From: Blastomussa wellsi
Lineage: Eukaryota > Cnidaria > Anthozoa > Scleractinia > Plerogyridae
Length of the DNA stretch: 64,000 nucleotides
Assembly (NCBI GenBank): GCA_947652115.1
Contig: OX393566.1
Coordinates: forward strand, 12,858,397-12,922,396
Direction of reading: 5' to 3'
Shown here: in pieces, positions 30,850 through 43,844 of the stretch
Layout of the letters: every line of letters starts with the position of its first letter
Numbering within the stretch: the first letter of the stretch is position 1
The notes under the pieces: generated by a model
Told to the model about the DNA's origin: nothing
Databases searched by the model: none
The model's input: the letters and a program-made list of their open reading frames with translations, nothing else
Position numbers and translations under genes: made by a program

Positions 30850-33262
30850 CAGTGGGCAAGCAAAAAAGCTACACAGAGAAGACGGAATGGCATGAAGCAT
30901 GCAGCTATTATTACATGGTTGTGAGAAGCGACGGTGAAGTTGTGGGGTCAAAAGTTTACAGGGGTGAAAACGCGGTGGGAAAGTTTCTCAACGACATTGT
31001 GCAGGAGGAGGTAAAAATAAGAGAAAGTTTGGCAACACTTAAGCCGATTGTAATGACTGTAAACGACTGGGGAAAACACAAATTCGCAACGGAATGCCAC
31101 ATTTGCAACAAAAGCTTGATAAAAGGCCTATTCTCAGACTCGATACCCGTTTGCAACCATGACAAAGGTCGTTATTGTGGCCAAAGTCACAAAGGTTGTT
31201 ATTATGTTGCGCTAAAGGAGGTGTGATTTATCGGCCCAAAAAGGGAAAGGAAAGGGAAGGACACAATAGACCAATGGATTGCAAAGAATCAGGAAACTTC
31301 TGTGCAGAACCTTTGCTGAAGCAAAACCAGAAAAACTCTGTAAAGGATCACTGCCATGTTACAGGCAGGTACCACAGAGCCGCGCACAACTCGTGCAATC
31401 TGAAATTGTGAGTAAAACCCAAGACAGACCAAATACCAGTTGTATTTCACAACCTGAGGCGCTACGATGCACACCATCTAATGCAAGAGGTGAAATGCAT
31501 CGCCAACAACATGGAAAAATACACAACATTTTCTGCCGGGGGCTGCGTTTCATTGACAGCTTGAACTTTCTGCAAGGAAGCCTTGATTCACTCGTAAGTG
31601 CAATGCCAGAGGAGTCATTAAATATAACATCATCCATTGGCAGCGAACTACTTTACAAAAAGGGAATTTACCCTTACGAGTACATGGACTCGTGGGGATT
31701 CAGTGAGACAAGGCTGCCGGACAAGCATATGTTTTACAGCAAGCTGAACGATGACCACATAACAAATGCACAGCGGGAATGGGAGGCTTTTGAATGCAAA
31801 ATGCTTGGTGACTACCATGACCTTTACGTGAAAACAGACATTGCACTACTGGCAGATGTTTTTGAAAACTTTTGGGGGTTGTCTGAAGCAATATGGGCTG
31901 GACCCTGTGCATGTCACCAGGTCTGAGTTGGGATGCACTACTGAAAAAGACAGGGGTTGAGCTGGAGCTACTGATGGACTACGAAATGCGTCTCTTCGTA
32001 GAAAGAGGGATCTGTGGAGGAATCTCAATGTTAAGCAAAAGACACGCCAAGGCGAATAACCCATAGATGGAAGGGTACGACTCCAGCAAAGCGAACAGCT
32101 ACATCCAGTATCTCGATGCAAACAACCTTTATGGCTGGGCAATGTGCAAGCTGCTCCCGAAGAGAGAGATTTCAAGTGGAAGCGTGTCATGCCCACAGAG
32201 GAGGAGATCCTCCGTAAAAAAAGAAAACGCAACGAACGGTTGGATTCTTGAGGTTGATCTTGGGTACCCAGCAGAACTGCACGAGGAGCACAACAGCTAT
32301 CCACTGGCACCAGAGAAAAGGGTCGTGAAAAGGAGTGGATGTCGGACTACCAAAAGGGTATGTTCAACGACCTGGAGCTGAAACCTCCAGAGAGCGAGAA
32401 GCTGACGCTGGCACTCGAGGACAAAAACAACTATGTCATTCATTATCGGAACCTGCAGTTTTATCAAAAGCAGGGGATGAAGCTGAAACATGTGCACAGG
32501 GTGCTGGAGTTCAGACAAGAAAGCTGGATGGAGCCATACATCCAGATGAATACAGAATTCCGGAAAACAGCATGCAACAACTTTGAGAAGAACTTTTACA
32601 AGCTGACGAACAACTCTGTCTTTGGCAAAACCACAAAGAGCCTGCACAACCGTGTCAACATAAAAATCGTGTGCAGCAATGATACAGACATGTGATCCTT
32701 ATGAACAATCTGGTCTGAATCGACATGCAGAAAAACAGGCTCCTTAACAAACCTGTTTATGTCGGGATGATGATCTTTGACAACAGCAAGATCCTGATGT
32801 ATGACTTTTCCTACAACGAGCTAAAAAGACAATACGATGCAAGCTCTTGTACAGGGACACAGACAGCTTGCTCTTGCAAATACAAATAGAAGACATTTAC
32901 GAAGACATGGCGGAAGACCCTTTCTTCTACGACACAAGCGACTTCCCCAAAGAGCATCCACTTTATTCAGAAAAGAACAAAAAGGTGTTAAGCAAAATGA
33001 AAGATGAATGTGCCGGAACACGGATAGCAGAGTGTGTTTGTCTTAGGCCGAAAATGTACTCAATCTATAAGGCCTGACGAAAAAAATATAAAAAGGCGAA
33101 TGGGTGTAAAAAAGAATGTTTTCAAGAAACAAATTATGCACAAACATTACAAGGAAACGCTTTTTGGCACAGGGCAGATGTGGCATGGAATGAACATTCT
33201 TTGAAGCGAGGGGCATGAGATATATGGCATGCATGTCAACAGGATTTCGCTGTTTAACCAAC
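30850..33262 (+). pseudogene. Polinton-type DNA polymerase B, second lineage, nearly full but frameshifted
   Basis: Begins around YYYMVVRSDGEVVGSK and keeps CHICNKSLIK and CHVTGRYHRAAHNSCNLKL. FIDSLNFLQGSLDSLV, YPYEYMDSW and GDYHDLYVKTDIALLADVF follow. The palm motif A region is YLDANNLYGWAMCKLLP (near 32100-32160) and the motif C region is [11 protein letters not shown] (near 32850-32885). [20 protein letters not shown] and YGMHVNRIS come next. These are the marks of a protein-primed type B polymerase from a Polinton-like element. At least six frameshifts or stops break it. The C-terminus is lost at an AACC tandem run at about 33262-33292. Other genes of this element are not seen nearby. Confidence 0.85.
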
Positions 33263-33294
33263 TTTTAACCAACCAACCAACCAACCAACTTTTT

Positions 33295-33718
33295 TTTTAG
33301 CCCAAGAGAAGTTGTCGTGGAAAAGATGATGATCTGTATGGTCAGAGTTCCCTTATGGGATGGGAAAATAGTTGGTAGAGTTTGCAAGTCTGCAAGTGAA
33401 ACCGGTGAAGGCAAAGCAGTGTGTAACAAGATAGTTGCCAGTGAGACCCACGAACACTTTACCTTTTCGACCATGGTAAAAGAAATTATTATCAATCCGC
33501 AAAGAATTATCCAGGTTCTTGAGTCAGACATTGTAGAAAACCCTTCGCAAAGCAAATTTTATTCAGTGGTCTGATCAGTTTGGTCTGAAGAAGGCAGCAG
33601 TTGAGTTTGGTTAAGAAGCCGCTGATTTTATACGGAGAGATTTCTATGTGGATGACAGGCTCAAATGGGTTCCCACAGTGGAGGAAGCTGTCACCTTAAT
33701 AAAAGCAAGCCAAAGTAT
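33295..33718 (+). pseudogene. BEL/Pao retrotransposon pol, 5' part
   Basis: Shows ETHEHFTFSTMVKEI followed by NPQRIIQVLESD, the linker before reverse transcriptase in BEL/Pao elements. Next, after an internal deletion, comes AADFIRRDFYVDDRLKW, holding the YVDD-type catalytic motif of reverse transcriptase (written here FYVDD). It ends inside VEEAVTLIKASQSI, where an L1-like LINE is inserted. The gene continues at 35653. Confidence 0.8.
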
Positions 33719-35652
33719 TGGAATCCTGGGAATAAAAGTTTAACTTAGAGACAAAAATCACCCTTTATTCAAAGACGACTAGACTACTGGTTTATCAGCG
33801 ATACACTACAAGATGACGTTACTAAAGTTGACATTGTACCTGCTATTAAAACCAGCCACTCTGCAATAGTTCTTGAAATAGATAGCATAGGCAAACAACA
33901 TCACGGTCCATCCTTTTGGAAATTAAAAAATAGCCTTCTGGAGGACAATAACTATGTTCTTCTGATGCGTGAGAAGTTTCCTGACTGGAAGGCAGAAATC
34001 GACTTCTGCAGCAACCCAAGAATATTGTGGGATTAGATTAAGCACAAAACGCGCCAAGAAACTATTTCGTGTAGGTAAAGACAAAATAAAACGAACAGCA
34101 GTAATAAATCCAATTGAGAAAGGGGGACTTAATATGCCTGATATAGAGTTAATGATCTCTACAGAAAGAATAATGTGTATTAAAAGATATTTAGATCCCT
34201 TCAGTGCTGGCTGGAATTTTTTCTTAGATTTGTATCTCAAAAACATAGGAGGAAAATTTTTGTTTCACTGTAATTTTGATTTTGGGAAACTGTCGATACC
34301 TGTCCCCAATTTTTACAAGGAATGTCTTATTTTATGGTCCCCTATGAATAAAACAGATCCTTCCTCACTTGAAGAAGTTACCAATGAAGTCATATGGAAT
34401 AACAAATATATCTGCATCGGAGGAAAATCCGCATTCAGCTCCAAAATATTGGGACATGGCTTATATAGTGTTGGCGAGCTCTATGACAATGCAGGGGAGT
34501 TGGTGATGGGAGGGGAACCTTTGAGATTGGCTCTTTCACCCATCGACTCTTTCTACTATTCAGTATACACAAGGCGCTTCCATTTAAATGGAGAAGTATC
34601 TTAAACACAAACCGACGTCTTATACTTCTTCACTCACAACAATTAAACTTGACCACCTTTTTTATTTACATAAACAATGAAGAAATCAATGTAGAGAAAA
34701 TGCAATCAAAATCTCTGTATGGCAGCCTAATCTCTAGAGTAGCAAATGCACCTACCGCCTTGAAGTAATACGAAGATCTCTTCAATACCGAGTCTTTTCA
34801 GTTAAATTGGAAAGACATCTTTCTATTACCACAACAGGTAACGTTGAGTACTAAATTATGTGAATTCCAATACAAAATATTAAATAGGATTCTCTACACA
34901 AACAACATGCTTTACTAGTTCAAAAGAGTCTACTCTCCCTTATGCTACTTATGTAAAATGGACATAGAAACTCAAGAACACTTTTTTTCTACAGTCCATG
35001 CGTAAATACGTGCTGGAAAGTAGTTAATTTGACCGACTAAAGATTTCCAAGGACTTTGAGATCACAGATGTTTTTTTTCGGACTCAATAATAAAGAAATC
35101 TATAATCATTTAATTAACTATATCATCCTTGAAGGCAAATACCTCCTTTATCTCTTTAAATTAAATGATAGGTTCTTATCTCCAAGACTGTTACTAGAGA
35201 GAATCAAGAATACCTACAAATTAGAACACTTCATTGCGAGAGAGAGAGAAATATTCTTATCTATCATTACACGAAGTGGGAGCCTCTGCTTCCCCTTGTT
35301 TCATTTAGTTTGAAGTTTCTCTAAATGTATTTTGTCTCACTTTCCCTTTTCTGACAGGTAAACAAAAACCTGTAAGGGCAACTGTTTGGAGCTGGTTTTT
35401 TTTTCTTTTCTTTCATTTTATTTATTTAATTATTTATTTATTTTTTATTTCTAGTGTATTGTATTGTATTGTAAAATGTAAATAGGCATTGTAATGTTAA
35501 GTATTGTATGCAATGTTTGAAAGTAAGTTGTAAGTAAGTAACTTAGTGTATTGTAAATTGTTAGCAGTCATGTAATTTATTGTAAGTAATAGAACTGTAG
35601 TCTTTGTCAAAAATCTTAATAAATAAAAAACAATGGTTTTACTCTTTAAAAA
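33719..35652 (+). mobile_element. L1/Tx1-like LINE nested in BEL/Pao, internally deleted
   Basis: It is flanked by the 12-bp duplication AAGCCAAAGTAT (33707-33718 and 35653-35664). The 5' part encodes the end of the apurinic endonuclease domain (RRLDYWFISDTLQDDV, then KTSHSAIVLEI). It then jumps to the region after the reverse transcriptase (INPIEKGGLNMPDIELMIS, YGGEVV-type IGGKFLFHCNFD, and LCEFQYKILNRILYTNN with CYLCK). The reverse transcriptase core is missing. The 3' end is AT-rich with an AATAAATAAAAAAC stretch. Stops and frameshifts throughout the second half. Confidence 0.8.
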
Positions 35653-36440
35653 AAGCCAAAGTATCTGCGCCAAGGCAGGGCTTAAACTTCACAAGATCAT
35701 GTCGAACAGTAGAGAAGTCCTTGAAGCAGTTCCAATGGAAGAGTGTGCTAAGGGTGTGAAAGAGTTAGATCTAAAGGTGGATCCACTTCCTTTGGAGCGT
35801 GCATTAGGAGTAATATGGTGTGTGGAGAATGACAGTTTTCAATTTTGTATCGAGCTACATGATCGTCCCTTGACACGTCAGGGCATACTTTCGACAGTAA
35901 GCTCAATTTATGATACCAGTGGTTACGTAGCACCAGTGACATTAAAGGGCAAACGGATTCTTCAACAAATGTGTCAAGACAAGCTTGACTGGGACAGCCC
36001 AATTCCAGAGAATCTGCGTCCAGAGTGGGAAAAGTGGTGTCGCGATGTTGTCAGCTTAGAACAGCTGGAAATTCAGGGATGCTTTAAGCCAGAGAACTTT
36101 GGACAGATTCAGGTGTGTGAGATGCATTATTTTTCTGATGTGAACCTAGAGGGCTATGGACAGTGTTCATTTCTCTGCCTTGTTAATGAGGAAGACCAAG
36201 CTTTCTGCTCATTTGTCATTGGTAAAGCTTGTGTTGCCCCACAGAAGCAGCTTACTGTGCCAAGGCTAGAATTAGCCACAGCCACTGTTTTGGCCAAGAT
36301 GAGTGAGTTTCTGCTTAAATAACTGACATAGCCAGATGTTAAGGAGTATTTCTGGACAGATAGTAAAATTGTCCTTGGCTATGTCAACAATGAAGCTGGG
36401 AGGTTTTATGTGTATGTGGTGAACTGTGTGCAGCAGATCT
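35653..36440 (+). pseudogene. BEL/Pao retrotransposon pol, 3' part
   Basis: An open frame of about 229 codons (35633-36322) reads SICAKAGLKLHKIMSNSREV, LPLERALGVIWCVENDSFQF, TRQGILSTVSSIYDTSGYVA and CEMHYFSDVNLEGYGQCSFL. PRLELATATVLAKMS and, after one stop, YFWTDSKIVLGYVNNEAGRF follow. This is the reverse transcriptase thumb, Pao domain and RNase H of BEL/Pao. It is the continuation of the fragment ending at 33718. Confidence 0.9.
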
Positions 36441-36534
36441 GTGACAAAGCAATGTTACTTTTTACTTTTTATTATTGCTGAACTTTTCTCACCACCACTG
36501 GTCAGTGATGTGAGACGAGTAACATATGGGTTTA

Positions 36535-37488
36535 TCAAAGCGCCGCAAGCAAGCAAGCAAGCAAGCACCGATAAAATTATAATTTTCAACGTGCAATCGA
36601 TGCAAATTTGTCCTTCTTGTTGTTTTCAAGTTCTTCGGTAAATATTTTTTCTTTTATCTGCCTTCTTTGTCCATCTGTCAATGACAGTCATCCAACTAAA
36701 TCAGAAACTAACCCTTAAACTGTCTAAAATGCTAAAACGAATGCTACCGTTTTTAGTTTCATCGCTTGCACAGATAAATTTCTAATTTTCAATGCGCGAT
36801 CGATGCGAATTCGTCGCTCTTGTTGTTTTCAGGTTTATCGGTACATATAATTTTTTTCATGCCAATGCCAGGACTTGTCGATGACGAGACTGAAGAAACA
36901 CTTCACTAAACACTAAACACTTCATTCTTTAAGTTATGAGTAACCAAACGGCTCCTTTGGGAGATAACACTTAAATAAAAGTAAATGACCAACAATGATT
37001 TTGCATACGACTAGGAATTTGTGTTTTGTTGATAATCGCTCAGGTTATTGCCAAATATACATTCAATTTATACTCTCGCAGAACAAGTATTAAGCCAAGA
37101 TATTTTGGTAGAAATACTCAGCTATAAGCCGAACCCCCAATCTTGTTCAAATTTTACCAGTTCTCAGTTTAATTTGGTGCAAAAAATCGCTCGGCTTATA
37201 GGCAAATAAATAATGGTATCTTCTTTACCAATCTATGAAATCCATTGACCTCGCTCTGCACTGATTTTCTCAAAGCACGGGCCAATTGTGTGGTTTATTT
37301 TTTGTTTTCGCCGTGTGTTTTCACCTCCCAATGATTACTCTTTTCTTGAGGTCACCTCCGTGTCAGTTGCTCCTCATTTCATTTCCACCAGAATGTGAGG
37401 AGCTCCTCACCTCTCAACTCGCAAATTTTCAAAGGTTTGTATGGGGCGGCCATTATGCTCCTCACAAAATCGGGATAATTTGGCCCCT
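36535..37488. repeat. Solitary Polinton terminal repeat of the B family
   Basis: The right end (reverse complement AGGGGCCAAATTATC, then GGTTTGTATGG-type words) matches the outer part of Polinton B's left terminal repeat at 47538. The inner part (about 36590-36770) matches B's right terminal repeat near 57690-57800, for example AATCAGAAACTAACCC and ACTGTCTAAAATGCTAAAA. The outer end is followed by ACTATA, possibly a 6-bp target site. No Polinton gene lies inside. A short AAGC tandem run sits at 36548-36567. Confidence 0.6.
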
Positions 37489-37499
37489 ACTATACTACT

Positions 37500-37830
37500 A
37501 TGGGGTCTAGTGGTTTCATTTGATTGTATAGAGCTGACGTTTCGAGCGTTAGCCCTTCGTCGGAGCAAATCAAGGAATTGTGCGTCGTGTGTTTTTATAT
37601 ACAGACAGATGGAGCTTCGCTATTGGCTGGTGCCTGGTAACATGAAAACTTTGGAATAAATTAGTTGAATGAAAAGCGTTCGTTGATACCGTGAGGATTA
37701 AGAGTGCCGATTTGAAAAATATATTTTTGTTCTAGAGTTTTACGGCTTTCCGTGTTTCCTTGGTGAAGGGAAAGGCCACAACATATGGCAGTCTCATATG
37801 ATACAGGGACATACTGAAAAAGCTTTCAAG
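37500..37830 (-). mobile_element. Penelope-like element remnant with hammerhead-like motif
   Basis: The - strand at 37533-37566 reads GCTCCGACGAAGGGC then TAACGCTCGAAACGTCAGC, the end motif recurrent in Penelope-like elements. Outer GCT/AGC pairing, a GACGA core, a GGGC/GCTC stem and CGAAAC-GTC resemble a type I hammerhead core. It has C in place of the conserved U of CUGA and one extra A before the stem. The element class is inferred from this motif and the flank. Confidence 0.5.
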
Positions 37831-39041
<1,211 letters not shown>

Positions 39042-39614
39042 GTAGAAAAGATGGCCACCTTATATAACATTCACCTAAGAACAGGCTGTTTTTGCAACAT
39101 AGGAGCCTGTCAGAAATTTCTGAACCTGTCAAATCAGCAAGTCAAGGACAATTTGTCTGCAGGTCATGTGTGTGGGGACGATGTGGATCTTATTGAGGGA
39201 AAACCTACAGGTTCAGTGAGAATCTCATTTGGATACATGTCAAACTTTGCAGATGCAAGAATATTTCTGAATTTCATTGAGCAATGCTTTCTGGAAAGAG
39301 ACACCCCTTATACACACAAAAGTTTGCACTGTGTTGCCATATCACCCATAAATTCAGTGTTATTCAAGCATTATCAAGACACAGCTTCATCTGCCTGTCG
39401 CAAAAAGAGTGCCACAATAAACACCATTCAGAGCAACTTAGAACTGGATTCAACAGTGCAAGCAGCACCAAACTACAAATATCCTATATTAAGTAAAATG
39501 CTTGATGATTACCAACCTGAGCATCTTCAGTCTATTAACAGTCTCCACAATACAAAGGACCTAAGACTGGAAAAGATTTGCATATATCCCATCAAGTCTT
39601 GTGCAGCATTTGAG
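39042..39614 (+). CDS. MOCOS: MOCOS exon 4 (sulfur-transfer Cys segment and MOSC start)
   Basis: Encodes residues 410-600. It opens VEKMATLYNIHLRTGCFCNI, carrying the Cys-rich loop; Cys425 and Cys427 sit where plant and animal Moco sulfurases hold the persulfide-forming cysteine. Then AGHVCGDDVDLIEGKPTGSV and RISFGYMSN close the NifS-like domain. A variable linker follows, then LEKICIYPIKSCAAFE, the first strand of the MOSC N-terminal domain. Both ends are in phase 0 with a CAG acceptor and GAG|GTTAGT donor. Confidence 0.95.
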
Positions 39615-41020
39615 GTTAGTAATGATTTTATTTGTTGAAAGAAACCAATGCAAGGTCATTGTGGGATAAACCATGTAAAGGAAACCTTTGCTCTTGAGAC
39701 AAGTTGACATTGAATTGTTTTCAATAATTGAATAAAATTAATTACAAATTTTACTGGCCAATGGAGATATAGCATTTAATAATAACACCAGTAAACGGAA
39801 ATATCGTCGCCTTTAAATTTAATGAGTGCTGCAGCCATTTTGGATTTTATGACAAGAGGCATGCTGAAAGTAGAACATTTAAGTTGAGCTGAATGATTTA
39901 ATTAAGAAATGGCATTAGTTTTTCCCACTTTTTGTAATGCTTATAAAAGGTTGCTCATCTCAGTTTTTCAGAACCACACCAACCCAGTTTTAAAAAGCTA
40001 ATACTTCACTGCCTTGGGTTGGTCCGCCAAGATTTTTCGTACATTTACTAGAGAAAATGCAGATTTCATTGGTATCAGTGTTACCATAGCAATGAAACGA
40101 TGATGTCACAGTTTCTGAAATCAGCATTTTTCTTGAAATTTAGACCTAAACTTTTAAAACGAATCAATGTCCCTATTCTTTACAATAGCGAGAAAAAGCC
40201 AAAATTTGTCGGATGTAACATTGGAGACATGCGCAGTCAATTGCGTTTTTTATAATCCTTATGCCATGCGGGGTAACCACTCTATTGTGCTTGTGATCAC
40301 GTATTCATCATTAGTATTCATCAAGGTCATGAACAGTTTGGTGATGATTCTCGAGGAAGGCGAGATTATGTGTTTGGCTGCTCTATTATGCGAGCAATTT
40401 TCGCCGATTCTCAGATATTGATCAAGTCCTACTTCATGGAGATCATCGTTTTCTCAGTGCATTCAGCAGCAGTGAAGTGTTGGGCAAAAATGTTATCATT
40501 CGGAGTAAACTGCCGACTGGAGCTTGCTGGTGTCGGGAGAAAAGAGAGGAAGGTGTGAAGCCAACCTGCTTTATGTTGAAAGCAACATCGGTACCACGGG
40601 CAAATCTTTCACAGTATTTGCCCGTTGAGGCGTTAATTATAACTTTGATCATTGAGTGAAAATCTCCGCCTGTCTAGGTAAATAATTCTACCATTGAGTT
40701 ACATTTGCCCATTGAGGCGAAAAGAAAAGCTTTCAATCATAAATTCAAAATGTGGATTGCTCGTTGAGGCTAACCATTCAGCTGCAAACTCAAATGACTG
40801 TTTGGGCTTTGAGACAAATTCTGAGTCGATTTCATTCGTGGGGAGCATCCATTCGACGGCCGAGTCCAATTGTTTTTCAATTTTTGAGTCAAAAGAAAAC
40901 TCCACAACAAAAGCTGTGTGACATATAGCGTGTCATTCACAATATGCTTATATACAATACTCATGCAAGCAAGTCCTCGGGGTCAATGGCTTTCTTGTTG
41001 TTATTATAAATACATCTTAT
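39615..41020. other. MOCOS intron 4, 5' part
   Basis: No gene recognised. Repeated GCCCGTTGAGGCG and CCCATTGAGGCG words at about 40618-40765 suggest a decayed repeat. Confidence 0.5.
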
Positions 41021-41021
41021 T

Positions 41022-41150
41022 AACCAAGCGCGAGGGCCATACTGGGAGAATATCGGCCCGAGGTCTTGACAGTATGGACCGGGCGCAGCAAGGTCCGTAC
41101 AGAAAATACTGAGGGCCCATATTCTCCCAGTACGGTCCCGAGCAAGGTTA
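41022..41150. mobile_element. Foldback MITE, about 130 bp
   Basis: CCATACTGGGAGAATAT and outer TTAACCAAGCGCGAGG are mirrored by ATATTCTCCCAGTACGG and CCGAGCAAGGTTA. GC-rich centre, no coding capacity. Confidence 0.75.
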
Positions 41151-41539
41151 CATGACTGATTTTTTTTTTGCTTTGTTTTGTATTTTTTTCTGAGCTATAA
41201 GCTTGAGCGGAATGCAAAAAGACACCCGCAAAAGACCCATGGGTGTTTCAGTCAGTGTAATTAAAATAATTTCAATTATTTTGGTCGGTGTAATTAAGAA
41301 TAAACTCTAACTCCTGGCTGTCGTTGACTTCGACTTCTTTGTCCGCCATTTTTCTTTTGAGTTGAAACAAATATTGTGCAGATTCGCAAGGGATAGTTCG
41401 GGACAATACCCGGTCCAATACTTAGAAAATAGTGGACCGACAACGAAGCGATCTGAGAGGTTGATTTTAGTTATTGGCCCTCTGGCTACCTAAGTCCTGT
41501 AATAAATAATTTTACACGAGTTTCAACAAGAAATATTAA

Positions 41540-42120
41540 TTAGAAATATCTTTTTTAATTAGAATTAGAGTTATTGTCACAACAATAATCAAATAAGACA
41601 AGTAAATGATAGCTGTAGGTGGAGGATTTACTTTCTAAGTATGTCTTCACAACATTGTAATGCCGTGTAGTAATGAGTACTGTTAAAGAAGAGAGTTTGA
41701 AAGCAATCCTTTAAATATTGCTGCAGACTTTGTGGCAGCAAGTGTAACTGCAAAGTAATCAAATTAGACTTTTAGGCATCACACCCGAGTGAGTGACGTA
41801 TATCAATCCAATCAGGGTTGTATCAAGAAACCAATCAAATTGTGTGATAAAAATGGAATGACATGTGCAGTAAAGTGATTGATTAAACTGATTGCTGCAG
41901 TTTTTACAGATATATTTTTCATGGTCTACAGGAAAGTTTCGTCGATAATTAATTCAGTGGTCAAACATATTTTGCGTTGCACTCATTTGCGTACAATGCA
42001 CACACCGTCAGCAAAAGGCCCAACACTAAATTGGTCATTGAGCGTTCGTTTTGGACAGGCTAGTTTTGTTGACCATATCAGTAACTAAAAAAATAACTCT
42101 CGCACACATTGCGTGCCTAT
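41540..42120. repeat. Dispersed repeat in MOCOS intron 4, inverted relative to intron 1 copy
   Basis: Matches the reverse complement of 3925-4600 through most of its length, with short indels. It ends near AACTCTCGCACACATTGCGT, mirrored by the ACGCAATGCGTGCGAGAG of intron 1. Confidence 0.75.
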
Positions 42121-42413
42121 GCTTAAAGTAGTCTTTAATATTCACATTTTTCTCATAGAAGGAACGCCTTTGATATGGGAGCATCTATCTAAATCTAGTT
42201 GATGGAATTTTTTTAAAATCTCTAGATCGAAAGTCCAACATTTTGTGGCTGAACCATTTTAACCCATTGACCCATTTTGAACATGCATTTGCAAAATAAA
42301 GGCATGACACGTTTTTCACTAGATCTGCATACTCGATTCGCATTTTAGCTCAGGCATTCGCACTTATGTCAGTGATGTTCAATTACATTGCTGGTGCTTA
42401 ATTAATGTTTCAG

Positions 42414-42576
42414 GTCAGTGAGTGGGAGGTTGGTCATAGAGGATTTATTTATGATCGTCATTGGATGATTATCAGTGATTCTGCAGTATGCCTTACTCAG
42501 AAGAGGGATCCACGATTGTGTCTTATTAAACCCACACTGGATCTTAACAGTAAGATTCTGTCAGTCAGAGCACCAG
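42414..42576 (+). CDS. MOCOS: MOCOS exon 5 (MOSC N-terminal domain)
   Basis: Encodes residues 601-654: VSEWEVGHRGFIYDRHWMII, then VCLTQKRDPRLCLIKPTLDL. The family has DRSWMVVNHNGVCLSQKQEPRLCLI. Leaves in phase 1 at CCAG|GTAGAA. Confidence 0.95.
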
Positions 42577-42596
42577 GTAGAAAAATTGTTTAAATT

Positions 42597-42856
42597 TATA
42601 ATAATAATAATAATAATAATTACTTAATTGACCACTCCCCATTGGGGCTTTTCAGGGCCAATGTAAACAAACATAACAAGGTTAAGAATCCCAACTGGCA
42701 GGAGGCAGACCAGTTGGCTATTTACAAGCGTAGCTGAGGAGTTGAACTCGGGGCTACCGAGAACAACACCAGCTAGTGGTCAGAACGGGACTTGAACCCG
42801 CGACTTACGGATTTCAAGTCCAACCCTCTAACCACTCGGCCACGCTGCCTCCTTAT
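42597..42856 (-). mobile_element. tRNA-Ser/Leu-derived SINE
   Basis: On the - strand the head reads GGAGGCAGCGTGGCCGAGTG (box A), TTGGACTTGAAATCCG (anticodon arm) and CGGGTTCAAGTCCCG (box B). A body with GGTAGCCCCGAGTTC follows, ending in an (ATT)n tail at 42618-42597. The tail and body show it is a SINE, not a tRNA gene. Directly after exon 5's donor. Confidence 0.85.
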
Positions 42857-43402
42857 AAATTTCTTGTGCTGATGGTTAATTAATAAGAGATAGAGTGTTA
42901 AGGGCCATGGCCTATAAGTAGTAGATAAAATATGAGCGGGAGGATCTATATGGGCATACAGATCGGACACGAATATTTTATCCTACTTGTGAAATGAAAT
43001 CAATAAGTTGCATGCAAAGTATTGTTATTCAATTCCGTTGTGCTTTGCATTTTAATCAGTAGTGATCTGTATCAAAAGTTAATGAATACTAATTAGCAGA
43101 GCAGGAGTTTGTATCAAAAGTTAATTCTTCTCTTGATTTGTATTGGGGTTTACAAAGCATTCATGTGACCTAAATAGTACCTTTTCACTGGATCTACTCC
43201 ATTTGAATTATTAATGAATTTTACAACAGCTGTTAGAATCTTGTTACATTTTGTTACAGGTGGATGGTAACTTAGTGGGTATGTTTTAAAAGCAAATGAG
43301 CAAAACACTAAGGATAATTAAGAAATTATTAAGGATAAATCAACAAGTCATTGAACGACAGCCTTCATTCATTGTATTAATTTTTAATAAACAATTCATT
43401 AG

Positions 43403-43493
43403 GAATGCCTACTTTGGTGTTGCCACTGAGCTTGCCCTTGGGGTATCAGGAGTGCAAAGCACGTTTTTGTCAAACCAAAGTCTGTGGAGATAG
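43403..43493 (+). CDS. MOCOS: MOCOS exon 6
   Basis: A 91-base exon encoding residues 655-684. Across the junction with exon 5 it reads PGMPTLVLPLSLPLG, then ARFCQTKVCGDR. The human equivalent has KGMEPIEVPL and RVCADRVSTYDCG. Acceptor CATTAG at 43402 and donor ATAG|GTAAAT at 43493. Phases 1 in and 2 out match both neighbours, which supports this short exon. Confidence 0.88.
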
Positions 43494-43844
43494 GTAAATC
43501 AATGAACGTTTTGCTAACAGCTTATTCCTTACTTTATTTGCAAAGTTGTTAAAAATTTGTCTGAAGGTACATCTCACTTATAGTAAATTTGTAGCAGTAT
43601 AGTAATGCCATATTAATGAAGTAATTTTTGTTCCTTTTTGACTTGTGAATACACTTAGTCTAATGTCTGTCAATTGATTCCTGTAGACATCTTACGGTAT
43701 TTGTCAATTGCGCTGGCCATTGGGAAAGTGTTTAGGGGCTAGTAGCCTGAAAGACAACCCTTTTGCATTGTGGTAGTTTCAAGGGTACCAAATTGCAGAT
43801 AAAAATAAATCTTGGAAATAAAACAGCACCTTTGATGTTCACAA

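Noticed and set aside
30610..30951. 113-codon - strand frame before the polymerase B fragment
   Set aside because: No motif, and it overlaps the start of the polymerase on the other strand.
42775..42856. tRNA gene (Ser/Leu type) on the - strand
   Set aside because: Boxes A and B are good, but a SINE body and (ATT)n tail follow directly and the acceptor stem lacks a matching 3' strand.
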